Positions 20,831 to 32,277 of a stretch of DNA of 64,000 nucleotides are shown piece by piece. This DNA comes from Pseudoscleropodium purum. Its lineage: Eukaryota > Streptophyta > Bryopsida > Hypnales > Brachytheciaceae. A model generated the notes under the pieces. The model saw nothing but the letters and a program-made list of their open reading frames with translations. It was not told the DNA's origin and searched no databases. Every line of letters begins with the position of its first letter. The stretch's first letter is position 1. The DNA lies in assembly GCA_963969395.1 (NCBI GenBank), contig OZ017795.1, positions 13,206,001 through 13,270,000 of the forward strand, given 5' to 3'. A program made the position numbers and the translations under genes.

Positions 20831-20964
20831 CATTCCATTATGATTAATGAGATGAAAGTTCCGAGGAGTTTTAGTTTGCGAGTAAATATAGAGTCTTTAA
20901 AAACCATACCCACCTGCAAACTAAAACTCCTCATAACTTTAATCTCATTAATTATAATGGAGTG
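20831..20964. repeat. Long hairpin (49-bp arms)
   Basis: The arms 20831-20879 and 20916-20964 pair with about five mismatches in 49 and enclose a 36-base loop. The arms share TTAATGAGAT and GAGGAGTTTTAGTTTGC with their complements. A partial relative of the left arm is near 22105-22170. It could be a foldback MITE remnant or a small-RNA precursor; no terminal duplication was found. Confidence 0.75.
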
Positions 20965-22030
20965 ATTTGAACTAGGGGCTACGTATCAGTTACCTAATTT
21001 ATTGTATTACCACTTGAACTCAAACATGTTGCAGGATACTAAATCTAGCCCATGAAGTAGGCTAAACAAGGTAATTTTGGGGTTCACCAAGGGATAAAAG
21101 TAAAAAAAAGTCTCTTATTTTGAGTCGTTCCTAGAGTATGTTCTAAACCCATCCCAACTAATTTGGGGTCTCTGATTGCAAATACAAATTAAAAATTAAA
21201 AAAAAAAAAATTTATGTGAAAAATAAAAAATTCCTGCATTTTCACCCTTTGTGGGACGGGTTTAGCATCCCACGAACATATTAAGATTAATTAAGAATTA
21301 GGAATACATAAGCTTAGCAGGGACTAGCTAGAGATAGTGTACACTATAATTTGGTAATGTACGTTGCTACCAATTCTTGCATCTCGATTGAGTGTTTGCC
21401 TGCAAATACAACAAGAGAACAACTTCATATTACATCTTTCAATAGCAAGCAGTTACCAGAACAGGAACTGTAGGATTGGAAATGAATGAAATAAGTAATT
21501 AGTTAAGGTAACTACACCTAATTTCAACTGCTTTCTAAAATTGCATAGTCTAGATTCTTGCCTAATTCATGAGAGGTCTATCCTGAGGTCTAATTCATTT
21601 ACAAACTACCTATCGTGTCATTCATTTTTTTTTTGCATAGTATAGAAAAGAATTGGAATTTTTTGTCTTATATAATTAACACTCAATCCTTTTGTAATCC
21701 CAATCAAGCATACCAAATTTCACTTTCGAAAAAGTAAAATTTCATTTTTGGTGAATTTTTTTAACCCCTAAAGAACTAGCATGTATTTTTTTAGCTATAT
21801 AGCAATTTTGGGTAGGTACATGTGACTAGAGATTTCCATGTTTTGGGCCCAAATTTTAATAGAAGGTGAGGAAGACTATCTTTCATATGCACTGAATTTC
21901 ATGACATTTGGAAATATGAATCAAAAGCTATGGCCTAATATATTATTTTTTTTCATAAATGGACAATCTAGGTAGATATAAAAAAAATCACTTTTTTCAT
22001 AAACAAAAATTTGAAATTAATTTTCTAGGG

Positions 22031-22079
22031 TTATATATATATATATATATATTTATTTATTTATTTTCACACACACACA
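22031..22079. repeat. Compound microsatellite (TA)n(TTTA)n(CA)n
   Basis: Consecutive runs of TA, TTTA and CA units. No other function is suggested. Confidence 0.9.
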
Positions 22080-22302
22080 TACATGGAAAAATTAGCTTTA
22101 AATCATTCCATTTTGATCAATGAGTAAAAGGTTATGAAGATTTTTTATTTGTAGGCAATTATAGATTCTCTTCTCTAAAATAAACTATGGAGTCCTTTAT
22201 CATACTTAACTTTCAATATTTCTGGAAAAAAATAAAATCATAAGATGTAGATTTTTTATTACAACACTGCAACTATTGGAATTGACATTTTTCAATTCTT
22301 TA

Positions 22303-22355
22303 ATTAAATTCTTAAAACTGATATTTAACTAATTATGGACAAATCCATAGTCCAG
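22303..22355 (+). repeat. Left terminal inverted repeat
   Basis: ATTAAATTCTTAAAACTG then ATATTTAACTAATTATGGAC and AAATCCATAGTCCA. It matches the complement of 59885-59955. The outermost AT-rich 8 bases also match and may or may not belong to the element. Confidence 0.8.
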
Positions 22356-22522
22356 AAATAAATCGGCCGTCAGCCGATATAGTCGAATGCATAGATTTGT
22401 GTGTCATAAGCAATGAACAGAAATTGACGCAACCACTAAACAAACCAAAGTACCACAACACACGGCCAATGATAGAGTTCAGAGCCTACAATTAGTAGTT
22501 AAATCAATAATTTCATAAGCTC

Positions 22523-22726
22523 CTATGTTGTGTCCAAATTTGGAACAAAGTATCGGCTAGCGCCTGATATTGCCAACTGATTCCTAACATCATTCTCTAA
22601 AGCACCTAGATCTATGAAAGTGTTTGCACTACGTAAACTATGAAAATCGACTATGGCAGCCATCTGTAAGATGAAGAGCAACGAATGCTCCTCCTTAAAC
22701 CCTAAACCCTGAGTCCATCCGATCCA
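22523..22726 (-). CDS. Last exon of an outer-element accessory gene
   Basis: Open minus-strand stretch ending at 22523 (reads MAAIVDFHSLRSANTFIDLG and further). The hairpin copy at 22551 falls inside it (SGASRYF). It lies downstream of the FCP1-like exon that is split by the CACTA insertion, and a hairpin-bearing spacer (22744-22939) separates the two. No domain recognised. Confidence 0.35.
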   Translation of the reverse strand, partial: WIGWTQGLGFKEEHSLLFILQMAAIVDFHSLRSANTFIDLGALENDVRNQLAISGASRYFVPNLDTT

Positions 22727-23044
22727 ATGAACTGAATTGCTCGTATCAGTTGGCAACCGATATCTCCCCCAGAAAACTCCAGAGAACAGGTCTTGAAGTG
22801 AAGAGGCAGTCGATTCGATAAGACTGGCGTTGACAATAAAGTAGTTCAAATTTGTGAATAAGGTAAAGGGGACGAGATTGGAAGGTATTCAAGCCCCCTC
22901 CGATTCCACTCTGCAAGGGTATCGGTTGGCGGCCGACACCATGTAGGGCAAATCACCAGAATATCCCATTCCAGTTTGGCTTCCCGTACTTGATTGACTG
23001 TGCAACTTCATAGTGTAATTGTCCCGGTCTGATTGCGCCTTTCA

Positions 23045-23930
23045 CACTACAAGAATATAGGCATTCTATGACTACGTAAATGACTACGTTTTCAGTCATT
23101 TCGGACATATATGACTGCCTGTAAAAATGGGGCTCCGCAGTTATTGTGGACGAGTCCTTTAGGACATGACTGCATTCTTAATATCACCATCCATCATCGT
23201 ACAAGGAAAGTTTTGGATGAATTATTTCTACGTGGCCTCTGATGTGTTCAGGTCTGCATGACGTGGCACTTGGGTTCGTTAGTCATAGTGTAGTCATTTT
23301 TTAGTCCCACTGTAGTCGAATTCTGATGGTGGGCCCCACTAAGTCCACATGGCAATTGCTGGTAGGCGGTTCAATCCAATGTTCAGACGTTCAGATGGAC
23401 AACAAGTTCTGGTGCAGTTATTCCCTAGTAGGGATTCAGTTGAACTACAGTCATGTCATTGTGTATTGTTGCAATTGCAACTGCAGCTTAGTGAAGTGGT
23501 AGTTAAACAGTAGTCAGTCTCCTATGCTTAAGTGCTACTGCAGTTGCACCTGAGTTGCATCTCAGTTATATTTCAATACTAGGGTTGACAACGTAATGAA
23601 GCTTAGAAGCTGTTTTAGTACGATGTGGTTGTATAGCTCAGCATTTGCTTTTATGAAAATGATAGAAAATTGATAGCCAAGTAAGCCAACCAACATGAGA
23701 ACTATTGAGAAGAAAAATATTTGTACAAGCAATGGATGCACATACCATTACAAAATGGAAGACAACTAAAGCATTTTGTCAATGTCTACATCCATGATTG
23801 CATTTCTCTGAATTATTACACACAAGGTTTTGTGAGAATTCAAGGCATTGACCACTCTAAAATCAAAATACGTGCCCTCTTCCTTTAGAAGTACGACAAT
23901 TCTGTACTATAGAGGGCTATCAGTCTTGCA
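23045..23930 (+). repeat. CACTA left subterminal repeat region
   Basis: Non-coding. TGACTACG, CAGTCATT, ATGACTGC and GTAGTCATT variants occur many times in the first ~500 bases, in both orientations. In CACTA elements such repeats bind the TNP1/TNPA-type protein. The last ~370 bases hold nothing recognised. Confidence 0.8.
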
Positions 23931-23971
23931 TGCAAATGTTATACTACACTTACACCAGCAGCGAAGTAATC

Positions 23972-24240
23972 TCATGGGTTCAACTTTATGTACTTGGAAT
24001 CCCAAATGACGTTTCCACCTTGAACGTCGTGCATTACTTCTTGGTCAGCCTTCGGCTTGGGAAACATCAACGACACCTTCGGTTGCGAAACCTCCCGCAC
24101 GTCCACTCTAAACCAACCATCCGGAATGAGCATGCCATGGAACTTATCTATCCCTCCTATACCGCTGATTCTTCCCAAAGCCACCTTCTGCCGAGTGGAT
24201 CATGGATTGACGAGGTACACATTGTCATACAAGTTGAGCT
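23972..24240 (-). pseudogene. CACTA accessory gene, C-terminal transposon-associated domain
   Basis: Minus-strand frame reading LNLYDNVYLVNP, a TGA (probably from CGA), then STRQKVALGRISG and further to ...GNVIWDSKYIKLNP. The pattern VALG...HG..IP..W.RVDV......P...G..V.W resembles the plant transposon-associated domain often found in the second gene of CACTA elements (DUF8039-like, from memory). Probably the 3' end of the gene that includes the FCP1-like exon upstream. Confidence 0.45.
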
Positions 24241-24598
24241 GAAAGATAGATTTGTTTTATTAGATACAGGAAGTACTCCTGCCCGTGGGACCTTCAAAAT
24301 ATACTTCTCATTGCCAATGTAGTCACTCATACAATAAATAACTGAAAATTGACTAACAACTTCCCCAGTTGAGTCACATATGAGGACTAGATGAGGATAA
24401 TGCAACTACCAAATGACTAGGCAGTCATTCCTGAGTCATACAATTGAAACAACATTGACCTCAGCCTTCTAATTCCCCGAATGAAATTTGTGTACTCCAA
24501 CACATTCAGGCTTCAACATCTCACCTTTTTTTTGGAAGAGTCACGGTTCATGTCCTCTGCCGCTGTCGTCTTTGCCCTTGTCTCTCTTTTCCGTGCCT

Positions 24599-25769
24599 TC
24601 AATAAACACACACAAATTTTTTGTTAGAATTGAAAACAATTAGAAGGTGAGGGGACACGAATGAGCTTGAACCTTGTGGTCCACAAGTCCCCTCACCTTC
24701 CTCTGTAAGCGCATTGTCACTGAGATCTGAATTCTGTGTCAAATCATGCCCTTGAACTACATTGTTCTGCACATGTGAAGCATTCTGTGCATGGAACTCC
24801 TTCACATTTGTAGTGACATACAGAGCTTTCAAAAGTGGCCACAATGTGGACTTCAAGTAATTGTTGTCATCAGCTAGTTTTGCCAAATCAGCAATATAGA
24901 ACGCACTGGTGATGACGACATTGGCTTGCGGATTGCATGACACTCTTGATGCATTGTTGTCAACGACCACAGTATTTGAGGGGCTAAATTGAGGCCATTC
25001 ACTGTAAACTTTTGACAAAGGCTTCCCCCAAGCTATTGGTTTGTCGCCCTCAAACTGTACAGCCTCACATTTCTTCCCACCCCACACAAAGAGAGGACTG
25101 AAGTCACAATGTCCTTGCCTTTCTATCATTGTGGGCACAATGTCTTCCATGTAAGACTGACTCTTACTGCCCCAAAATCCCATTGTGAAATTAAAGAAGC
25201 ACCGTGCCAAAAAGGGTTGCAACCATGGTCTTAAAAATACCCTCCTGCTCTTCGTTCTCAACGTGGGCCTAATTCTAGAGTTTGGATTCTTCTCCTCAGC
25301 CAGACTACAATCCAGCAAGGTCCCATGAATGTTGAAAATTAGCAATTTAGCTTTTGCATTTTCGATGGGTACAATGCGTAAATTCGAAGAAGCTCTCACC
25401 TGACCTGACCCAGAATCAGGGAGTGCTGCCTTTGCATTTACCTCAGTGGATGCTTTCGTTAGCTTCTTTTGCTTCTTTGGAGAAGATTTCGTTGGAGCAC
25501 CACTTGCTTCCACTACCTTTTCTAAGTCGTCCACCATGTTTTTCCCAGCTTGGACCACATCCACTGCTTTTGTTGCCTTCTTCTGCTTAGGAGGGGAAGA
25601 CTTGGTTGGAGCAGCAATTGGTTCCACAAGTTCTCTGGGGTCCTCCACTTTGTTCTCTCCATCCTCTTCAAGATCCACGATATTACTTGCATCACCGCCA
25701 GTAATATGCGTGTCGGAGTCCACTTTGCTGGTGTCCACATTCACAAACTCCCGATCCTGCACTTCCTAT
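24599..25769 (-). CDS. FCP1/NLI-like HAD pseudophosphatase exon in CACTA
   Basis: Open minus-strand exon of ~387 codons; a splice acceptor (CTATAG) precedes it at 25770, so the apparent GTG start is internal. Residues 51-66 and 90-105 are near-duplicate Lys-rich repeats (APTKSSP.KQKK.TKA). The rest follows the FCP1/small CTD phosphatase layout: motif I region KLLIFNIHGTLLD, FLRPWLQPFL, GFWGSKS, KPLSKVYSEWP, and motif IV VVVDNNASR. The catalytic DxDxT is NIHGT and the paired DD is DN, so it is unlikely to be a phosphatase; it may bind a phospho-peptide or be decaying. A GTGAGG near 24700 could be a donor, so the true exon may end before 24599. Confidence 0.6.
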
Positions 25770-26337
25770 AGAGGACATTGGCCAATTCCGTCCACAGGGA
25801 TGTTGCTCGCGTCGGCCAAGAAATCATTGCCTTGTACGACCTTCGGAATTCCCTGTGTGAGTCGAACACTTGCATCGTACTAGCTTTACCTACATCCACG
25901 TCCAATAATATTTTCATCAGCAACCCTAAACCGCTCAAGTCCTTCCCTGTGTGGCATTGCTCTTCCATCTTGCAAGTAAAGAAGAAGTACAATTGTGAGT
26001 CAAATCTGCTTCTCTATCCAAGAGTTTTACTTGAACTACAGCGTGTATATAGTGAAGTAAAAACCGCCATCTTTTCTAACAAAACAAATCACACTATAGC
26101 CGTCACAGAATGCAACTTCTATACGTACCATTCTCCACTACGATGACGTTTACAAACCCTACTCAGCGTACAAGGAGGCCCACATCGCGAGAAGGGCAAA
26201 TTACCTGTAGGCGGGACCTCCGAGGTCGCCTTGCTCTGAACATGTGCACACACAATTGCTAGATTCATCATACCTTCGGCAATACCTTCGTTGTCTGTTT
26301 TGGTTTCGTCGGAAGATAAAGCCGCATCTACACTCAT
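25770..26337 (-). CDS. Upstream exons of the CACTA accessory gene (uncertain)
   Basis: Two minus-strand open stretches, about 25992-25770 (reads DLSGLGLLMKILLDVDVGKA) and 26337-26119 (MSVDAALSSDETKTDNEGIA). They precede the FCP1-like exon and probably belong to the same gene. Splice sites are not settled and no domain is recognised. Confidence 0.3.
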
Positions 26338-26634
26338 TTTGCCCCTCCTCTACACACACTTGCTCCTGCGTCGTGCGTTTTCCCTCACTGGCAACGTCGG
26401 ATGACTTCGTCTGGGCAATCCAAAGTTCTCTCTTGCAATGTGACCCCTTCCCGCATCGGCTGCCTCAAGCAATACTTCTTTCTGGGGATTCAAATCCTTT
26501 GTCCTACACACATGAATTCACAGCTTACTACAGTCCAATACGTCGCTACGAGGTAGGTCAAACAAAATACAAGAGCGCATGCTACCGTGAATGTCGACAA
26601 ACTCTCTACTCCAAAGTCTGTGCCTCAAAATGGG

Positions 26635-26912
26635 TTTAGGGTTTTGCTAGCCTTTGCAGCCTCCTTACGCCGCCATACAGCCGCCACACGTGTGCAACGT
26701 GGCGGTTTTCTAGTACTCCTCAACTTATTCAACTAGTTTATGCCCACTAAACTAATGTATGACTCTACGGATGAGTTTAGGGTTTCGCTAGCCTTTGCAG
26801 CCTCCGTACGCCGCCATACAGCCGCCAAACGTGTGCAACGTGGCGGTTTTCTAGTACTCCTCAACTTATTCAACTAGTTTATGCCCACTAAACTAATGTA
26901 TGACTCTACAAT
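26635..26912. repeat. Tandem duplication, 2 x 141 bp
   Basis: Two copies in direct order (26635-26775 and 26776-about 26909), differing at a few bases, each with TTTAGGGTTT, GCCGCCATACAGCCGCC and CGTGGCGGTTTTCTAG. They lie in the CACTA element upstream of the minus-strand gene and may be its promoter repeats. Confidence 0.9.
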
Positions 26913-26930
26913 GACTCGAGCACTACTAGA

Positions 26931-26985
26931 ATAACAAATGCAGTCATACATGAGTAGTACGCTGCAACTGGAAGTCTACTATACA
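26931..26985 (+). other. Internal CACTA-terminus-like sequence
   Basis: CACTACTAGAATAACAAATG followed by CAGTCATAC resembles the start of the element itself (CACTACAAGAATATAGGC) with its ATGACT repeats. It may be a relic of a second CACTA copy or of an internal rearrangement. No partner end was found. Confidence 0.4.
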
Positions 26986-27098
26986 ATGACTGGACTCGGC
27001 TTCTGAGACCAATTAATGTAGTAGTTGAGCAAGAAACAAAAAAAGCGGACAAAAATTGCACAAGAACTCCAGTGCATGAAGAACAGAAGGTTGAGGAC

Positions 27099-27329
27099 TT
27101 ACATTCTTTGGATGGCCACTTCCATAGGCTTCAATTTTTGCCGTAAGAGCTGCACACGCTTGTCTCGTTCTAATTCGTAGGCAGACTTTCCCTCATCTCC
27201 TATTGCCGTCTTCTCTTCCTCCATCTCCTTCTGAATTAGGTTAGTGAAATGCCCGTAGTGCCCAACAATAGTACTGTAAGGATTGACGTTCACAAGCAGC
27301 GCGTTACCAAGAAACAAGGGTATGCACAC
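27099..27329 (-). CDS. Small minus-strand exon of CACTA accessory gene
   Basis: Reads MCIPLFLGNALLVNVNPYST, then a charged part with YELERDKRVQLLRQKLKPME. The latter looks like the charged segment of CACTA second-gene (TNP1-like) proteins. It is likely the first or an early exon of the gene continuing to 24599. Confidence 0.35.
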   Translation of the reverse strand: MCIPLFLGNALLVNVNPYSTIVGHYGHFTNLIQKEMEEEKTAIGDEGKSAYELERDKRVQLLRQKLKPMEVAIQRM

Positions 27330-28434
27330 CTTTTTCCTGCTCCGTCACTATCTTGTAGGCGCCTAAGTGATCAAACGTCTGTCACAGGAAGAGAAGTGAT
27401 GACCGCGTGCCGCAGCTGCGATCAAATAGCAGAATGCAAAAGAGTTGGCTTTGTCGTGAATCTTGATTTTGCTGCCTTCCTAGCGTCGTTGAAGAAATTC
27501 CGTTAAAGTGAATAACGAAGAAGCCTATAGTAGCCAGTACTCTGTGTCGCTATAGAACGACGGCAGAGAATCACCTCTTGATACGGTAATAAATGTCCAC
27601 TGAATTTGGTCCTTTTCTTGTGGACGTCAATCATGAGAGCAATGTCCGTGCTCTACGTCGGTGATAATTTTGTGGGATTGCCTTTGAGGGCACGAAGTGT
27701 TAGCCTTTTATTGTAGAAATTGCCTTTCAATGAACCCTGAATTTCTTAAGTGCTTTCAACCCTAAACTGCTCATACATCTTCAAAATTATGCCGAACTTA
27801 CCTCAAGCACTAAATGTTGTACTTCACGATGCTCTGCAAGATGATCCGACAGTCTTAATTTGAATTACTGTGCTTTCAAAAGTTCTTCTATTTTCCCTTA
27901 CATGCCATGATGTGGTTCCTTGTGCATATGCTACGTTGCCCATGTACATTCTCCTTCAGTTTCTTATTGTGTTGAGAAGCCATGTGAAATGAAGGGGATG
28001 CTATGTACATGTCAGGAAAATTGTATTCAAGTGTGGACTTCCCCTTGAAATTATATGGACTACGTCATTGTGCAATGAAGTAGACAAGGTAAGGACTCAA
28101 CGTGAACCCTGCGAAGTCATTACTTTGTTTGAGAATGAGAGACGTTGGTAAATGACTAGGTATTAACTCGTTGAAGTCATTCTGTAGTTGTCACTCAGTT
28201 GACCTTCGGGCTCTTCAGTCATTTTGTACTTTCATGAAGTTGGCTATGAGTTCACAACAGTCATATCGTAGTCTGTTTTCATTGCATGTGAAGAAATTTA
28301 AGTGTGGTTTGCTTGGAAATTTTCTGGCATTCCATAATTCTGTTGTCAAGGTTAGTACTCAGAAAATTTTTGGAACTCACATTTGAAAATGACATCCTTG
28401 TGTAGTTGTTGAAGTTCAGAAGTGTACGATCAAA
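27330..28434. other. CACTA 5' region of tnp2, non-coding
   Basis: No convincing ORF. AGTCAT/ATGACT motifs cluster at 28065-28270 just before the transposase start, a plausible promoter-proximal array shared by the two divergent genes. Confidence 0.5.
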
Positions 28435-30198
28435 ATGCTACCAACGCGTTTGCCCCTTTCAAATCCACAAAGGCAACGTCTCCGCGATGAGAGATTATGG
28501 ATTCGCGAGTTTCAGCGAGCTCGTCAACTCAATGCTTCCAGAATCCATTGCCCGTGCATGGATTGCCAAGGTCAACGCAAGCTGCTCATAAAAAATGTGC
28601 GGGAACACCTCATGCAAAATGGACGGCATCCACGGTTCAGGGTGTGGAGAGGGCCTGGCACTCGAGACTTGTCCGACAATGAATGGGAGGACGAATTCTG
28701 GGGCTCCCATGACAACTGTAGCGTGGGTGTGGATGACCAAGTGGATACGCGAGGGATCCTTGAGAATGCATTCACTCATGACAATGGGACAAATGATATT
28801 GAAGACAGAGTTCTTGAAGAAGTGGCACAAGCCTTCATGACCACCGATTCACTGCACGATGAGTGCAGCATTGGGTCAATGCAAGGCCCACCAGAGAATG
28901 ACGAAGGTCTTGTTGATGGGGTGCCTGCCAGTGAAATAGGAGAAGCCGCTTGGGAAGACCGACAGTTTGATCCTTGCCACTTACAAGAGGCAATTCAAGA
29001 TCTTTTTAGTGGCGCCAAGTGCACAAAGCTAGCAGCCACAATTTTGCTTATGAACTTGTGCACAGTGCATGGAGTCAGTAATCCCTTTGCGGACGAGTTG
29101 TTCAATATCTTGCATGGTCACATATTGCTTGACAAGAATTGTTTGCCGAAGAACTACCACGCAGCACGTTCTTTGACACAGACATTGGGACTTGCATACA
29201 CAAGCATACATGCTTGTCAAACAGGTTGCATCCTTTTCAGAGGCTTACATGCAGATGCAATGCGGTGCCCTCAATGTGATGGGCCTAGGTATAGAGATGA
29301 GGAAAGGAAGATGTTACCTGTGAAGGTTCTGAGGCACTTCCCCATCATACCAAGACTACAAAGAATGTTCAGGAGCCCCAGCATTTCAAAACTGATGCTC
29401 TGGCATTCCGAGAATAGGAGCGATCGGGAAGGCGGGGATGGTTTGGTCTGGCATCCCTGTGACTCAAAGGCATGGCGGCATTTTCACGAAAATGTTGACC
29501 CCACTTTTAGCAACGACCCTAGAAATATCCATTTCGCTCTAGCCGCAGATGGGGTGAATCCGTATAAGCAGAATCGGTCCAATTGGTCTACTTGGCCGGT
29601 GCTTCTACTGAATTATAATTTGCCACCTTGGTTGAGCACGAAGAAGTTCTTCATCATGTTGTCTTTATTGATCCCAGGGAGGCAGTCTGTCACCTGTGAA
29701 AATTTTGATGTATACTTAGAGCCACTAGTAGAAGAGTTATTGCAATTGTGGGAAGGTGTTCTAGCTTATGACATAGCAAAGGAAGTCTCAGCAAGAGCAT
29801 TCACATTGCGAGCCATGCTCCTATGGACGATTCATGATTTTCCCGGCTATGGGGTGGTTGGCGGATTTTCCCATCAAGGATTTGCTACTTGTCCTTGGTG
29901 CGGTTCAAACTTGGGTGTACAACACTCTATGGAGCTCGGGAAGCAGACATATGGTGGGACTAGGCGTTGGTTGCTAGAAAGACACAATTACAAGTCAGCT
30001 CACATGAAAGACTTATTTGATGGTTGTATGGAGAATCGACTAAAGCCTCCACGAGTGACGGTCGAGGAACAGCTACAGCATGCAACCGACTATGAAGCAT
30101 GGAAAGCAGCGCCAAATCGAGAAGCAGGATCAAGGGACCCATCTAAAGTGCATGGTGTCAAACGATTGAGCATCCTATACAGGTTGCCTTACTGGAAG
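28435..30198 (+). CDS. TNP2-type CACTA transposase, exon 1
   Basis: ATG at 28435. Residues ~20-70 form the transposase-associated zinc domain (IHCPCMDCQGQRK then REHLMQNG). The Transposase_21 core follows: MRCPQCDGPRYRDE, KMLPVKVLRHFPIIPRLQRM, LALAADGVNPYKQ, WSTWPVLLLNYNLPPW and TLRAMLLWTIHDFPGYG, with a CPWCGSN pair. A GT donor follows AAG at 30198, and the frame continues at 30636 as KLLIRYTLDVMHCEMN, exactly as in TNP2 proteins. No in-frame stop is seen in this exon. Together with exons 2 and 3 it looks intact, so this CACTA copy may be autonomous. Confidence 0.93.
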
Positions 30199-30635
30199 GT
30201 AATGTTGTCTTCAGACGCTGGTAATATGTATCAAATTAAGTATTGAAGACTTTCTAGAGTTCAATTCTGATTTCCACGAACAAGTTAATGCAGTTTACTG
30301 ATCTAGTGGCCTATTGTCAAACCACTTTAGATTGTCTGTCTATGGTATTGGCCTACAAACTATGCATATAAAGAACTTGTTAATTGAGGTGCCGATGTTC
30401 CAGTGTGGTGGTCGCAGACTACAAGTACAATAATGAGACAATAGGATAGGTGTTACTTAGTTGTGAGGTGGACAATAGTGACTTAGCAGTGACTCTCTTT
30501 CAACTGTGTCTGTCCTACTAATTAGTCATTTCTCAGACATGCCATAGTCGTGCAGTGAAATTATAGTTATTCATTGCTCCAGCACAAACAACAATTCACG
30601 ATTGAATTCTTATACCGTCTCCTGAGTGCATGCAG
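30199..30635 (+). other. tnp2 intron 1
   Basis: GT...AG intron (GTAATG to TGCATGCAG). It contains several GTGACT/AGTCAT motifs of the CACTA type, and no ORF is kept. Confidence 0.75.
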
Positions 30636-31534
30636 AAATTGCTTATTCGCTACACTTTGGATGTCATGCATTGCGAAATGAACTTGGCAAAGAACTTTTT
30701 GAAAACCATCACTGGGAAGAAAGACACTGTGAAAGTAAGGCGGGACTTACAAAGGCGGAATATACGACCGCATTTGTGGCTAACTGCGCACTCGAGGAAT
30801 CCAATGAAGATGGTGAAACCTGCAGCACCATATGTATTGAGAGATGCAGAGCTTGAAGTATTCTTAACGTGCATTGAGTCTTTGAAGACACCAACAGGCT
30901 ATTCCTCCGACTTGGGCAAGCACTTACGTAAGAAAAACTTTGGTGGACTGAAGTCTCATGATTATCATGTCTTAATGCAACAAATATTACCATTGGCTTT
31001 GAGAGGTTTGATGGAACCAGGTCCCAGGATGGCTATCATGAGGATGAGTAAGGTTTTCAGAAGAATTTGTACTAAAGCATACAATCCCGCTGAATTCTCT
31101 TCCTTGGAAGCCGATGTGGCGGAGACCATGGCTTTGTTGGAGATGGAATTCCCACCGTCATTCTTTGACATAATGACACACCACCCATATCATTTGGTTC
31201 AAGAGCTGGACTTATGTGGTCCAGTCAGCGCAAGGTGGATGTACCCAATAGAACGGTACATGAAAACACTGAAAAATCATGTGAGGAATTTGGCTTGCCC
31301 TGAAGCATGTATGGCTGAGGGATACCTCAAAGATGAATGCATTCGATTTGTAACGGAGTACCTACAGAGCTTTCAGTTCACAAAGAGGCGTGTCTGGGAT
31401 GCTGACGAAGAGTATGGCGATGCAGAGGAGGTGCTACAGGGCGTAGGAAGAGCGTACATGATGACTCCTGCACTTCGGGATGTGGCACATCAGTACGATT
31501 TGGCCAATGTGTCTTGTTTGCAGCAATATTATTT
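30636..31534 (+). CDS. TNP2-type CACTA transposase, exon 2
   Basis: Begins KLLIRYTLDVMHCEMN and continues into a DUF4218-like domain (MTHHPYHLVQELDLCGPVSA, YPIERYMKTLKNHVRNLACP, ACMAEGYLKDECIRF). It ends at a GTAAGT donor (31535). The next exon is 13.4 kb away because a hAT element sits in the intron. Confidence 0.92.
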
Positions 31535-31743
31535 GTAAGTAGACCGTATACCTTATTTGTTTTCTATGCATATGTACGTTAGGCACAGATGTACTAGTTT
31601 TTTTATTTTATTTTCTATGTCTTCCAATGGAAAAGAATGTGCAATACCAAGATGAACAATGCTAAAATACTCTATGTTAGTAGCAATGACAAAGTCAAGT
31701 GCGAGTTGTTGTGTAGTCAACTGTGAGTCACAGCTAGTCATTG
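31535..31743 (+). other. tnp2 intron 2, left part
   Basis: About 200 bases of intron before the hAT element, with AGTCA motifs (31714-31743). The last eight, AGTCATTG at 31736-31743, are the hAT target duplication. The intron resumes at 44813 and ends before 44957. Confidence 0.75.
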
Positions 31744-31950
31744 CAGGGTTGACACGACGTCCGGACGCGGACGTTGTGTCCGCAGCGTCCGCTGACATTT
31801 GCGGTCCCCGCGGATGCAGCGTCCACCGGGACCGCCCTGTCCGCCTGTCACCCCGTCCGCCCCGTCTTCCCCGCCCGTCCGCCCTGTCCGCTTTGACGGC
31901 CCTATTTCCCCCGACCGCCCTACCCAAACTGCCCCGCGGTCACTCCCTTA

Positions 31951-32277
31951 ATCTTTAAACAATTTAAAAGATTATAAAGTTTGACCATGAGTCCATGATA
32001 GTCTTGAAATTATGAAAAAATTCCAATTCATTTTCAGAAGGCAAACTAAAAAAGTTTGTAACTTCAAATATATATATATACTATTTAAAAAATCGAGATC
32101 AACACAAATACAAACATAATCAATATGGGCAAAATGTATTCAATTTAATGTAGAATACCATACATTGTGCACATTTGGCTAATTGCACATATAATTTTTT
32201 TCATTCCAACTCTATATTTCTAAACTAATTTTTAATGCCTATATAACCTATTCAACTACTACTTCTGCACTACCAAT
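31951..32277. other. AT-rich spacer inside hAT element
   Basis: Lies between the left terminus and the 3' end of the kinase-like gene. It includes a TA run at 32068-32081. Nothing else is seen. Confidence 0.5.

Larger units (their letters stand above)
20384..22302. other. AT-rich DNA without recognisable gene
   Basis: About 1.9 kb between the Ty3 element and the TIR of the next element. It would be contiguous with 7671-7852 before the Ty3 insertion. There is a TATA-like ATAAATG near 20582 without an ORF behind it, a long hairpin at 20831-20964, a diverged partial copy of one hairpin arm near 22100, and a simple repeat at 22031-22079. Confidence 0.6.
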
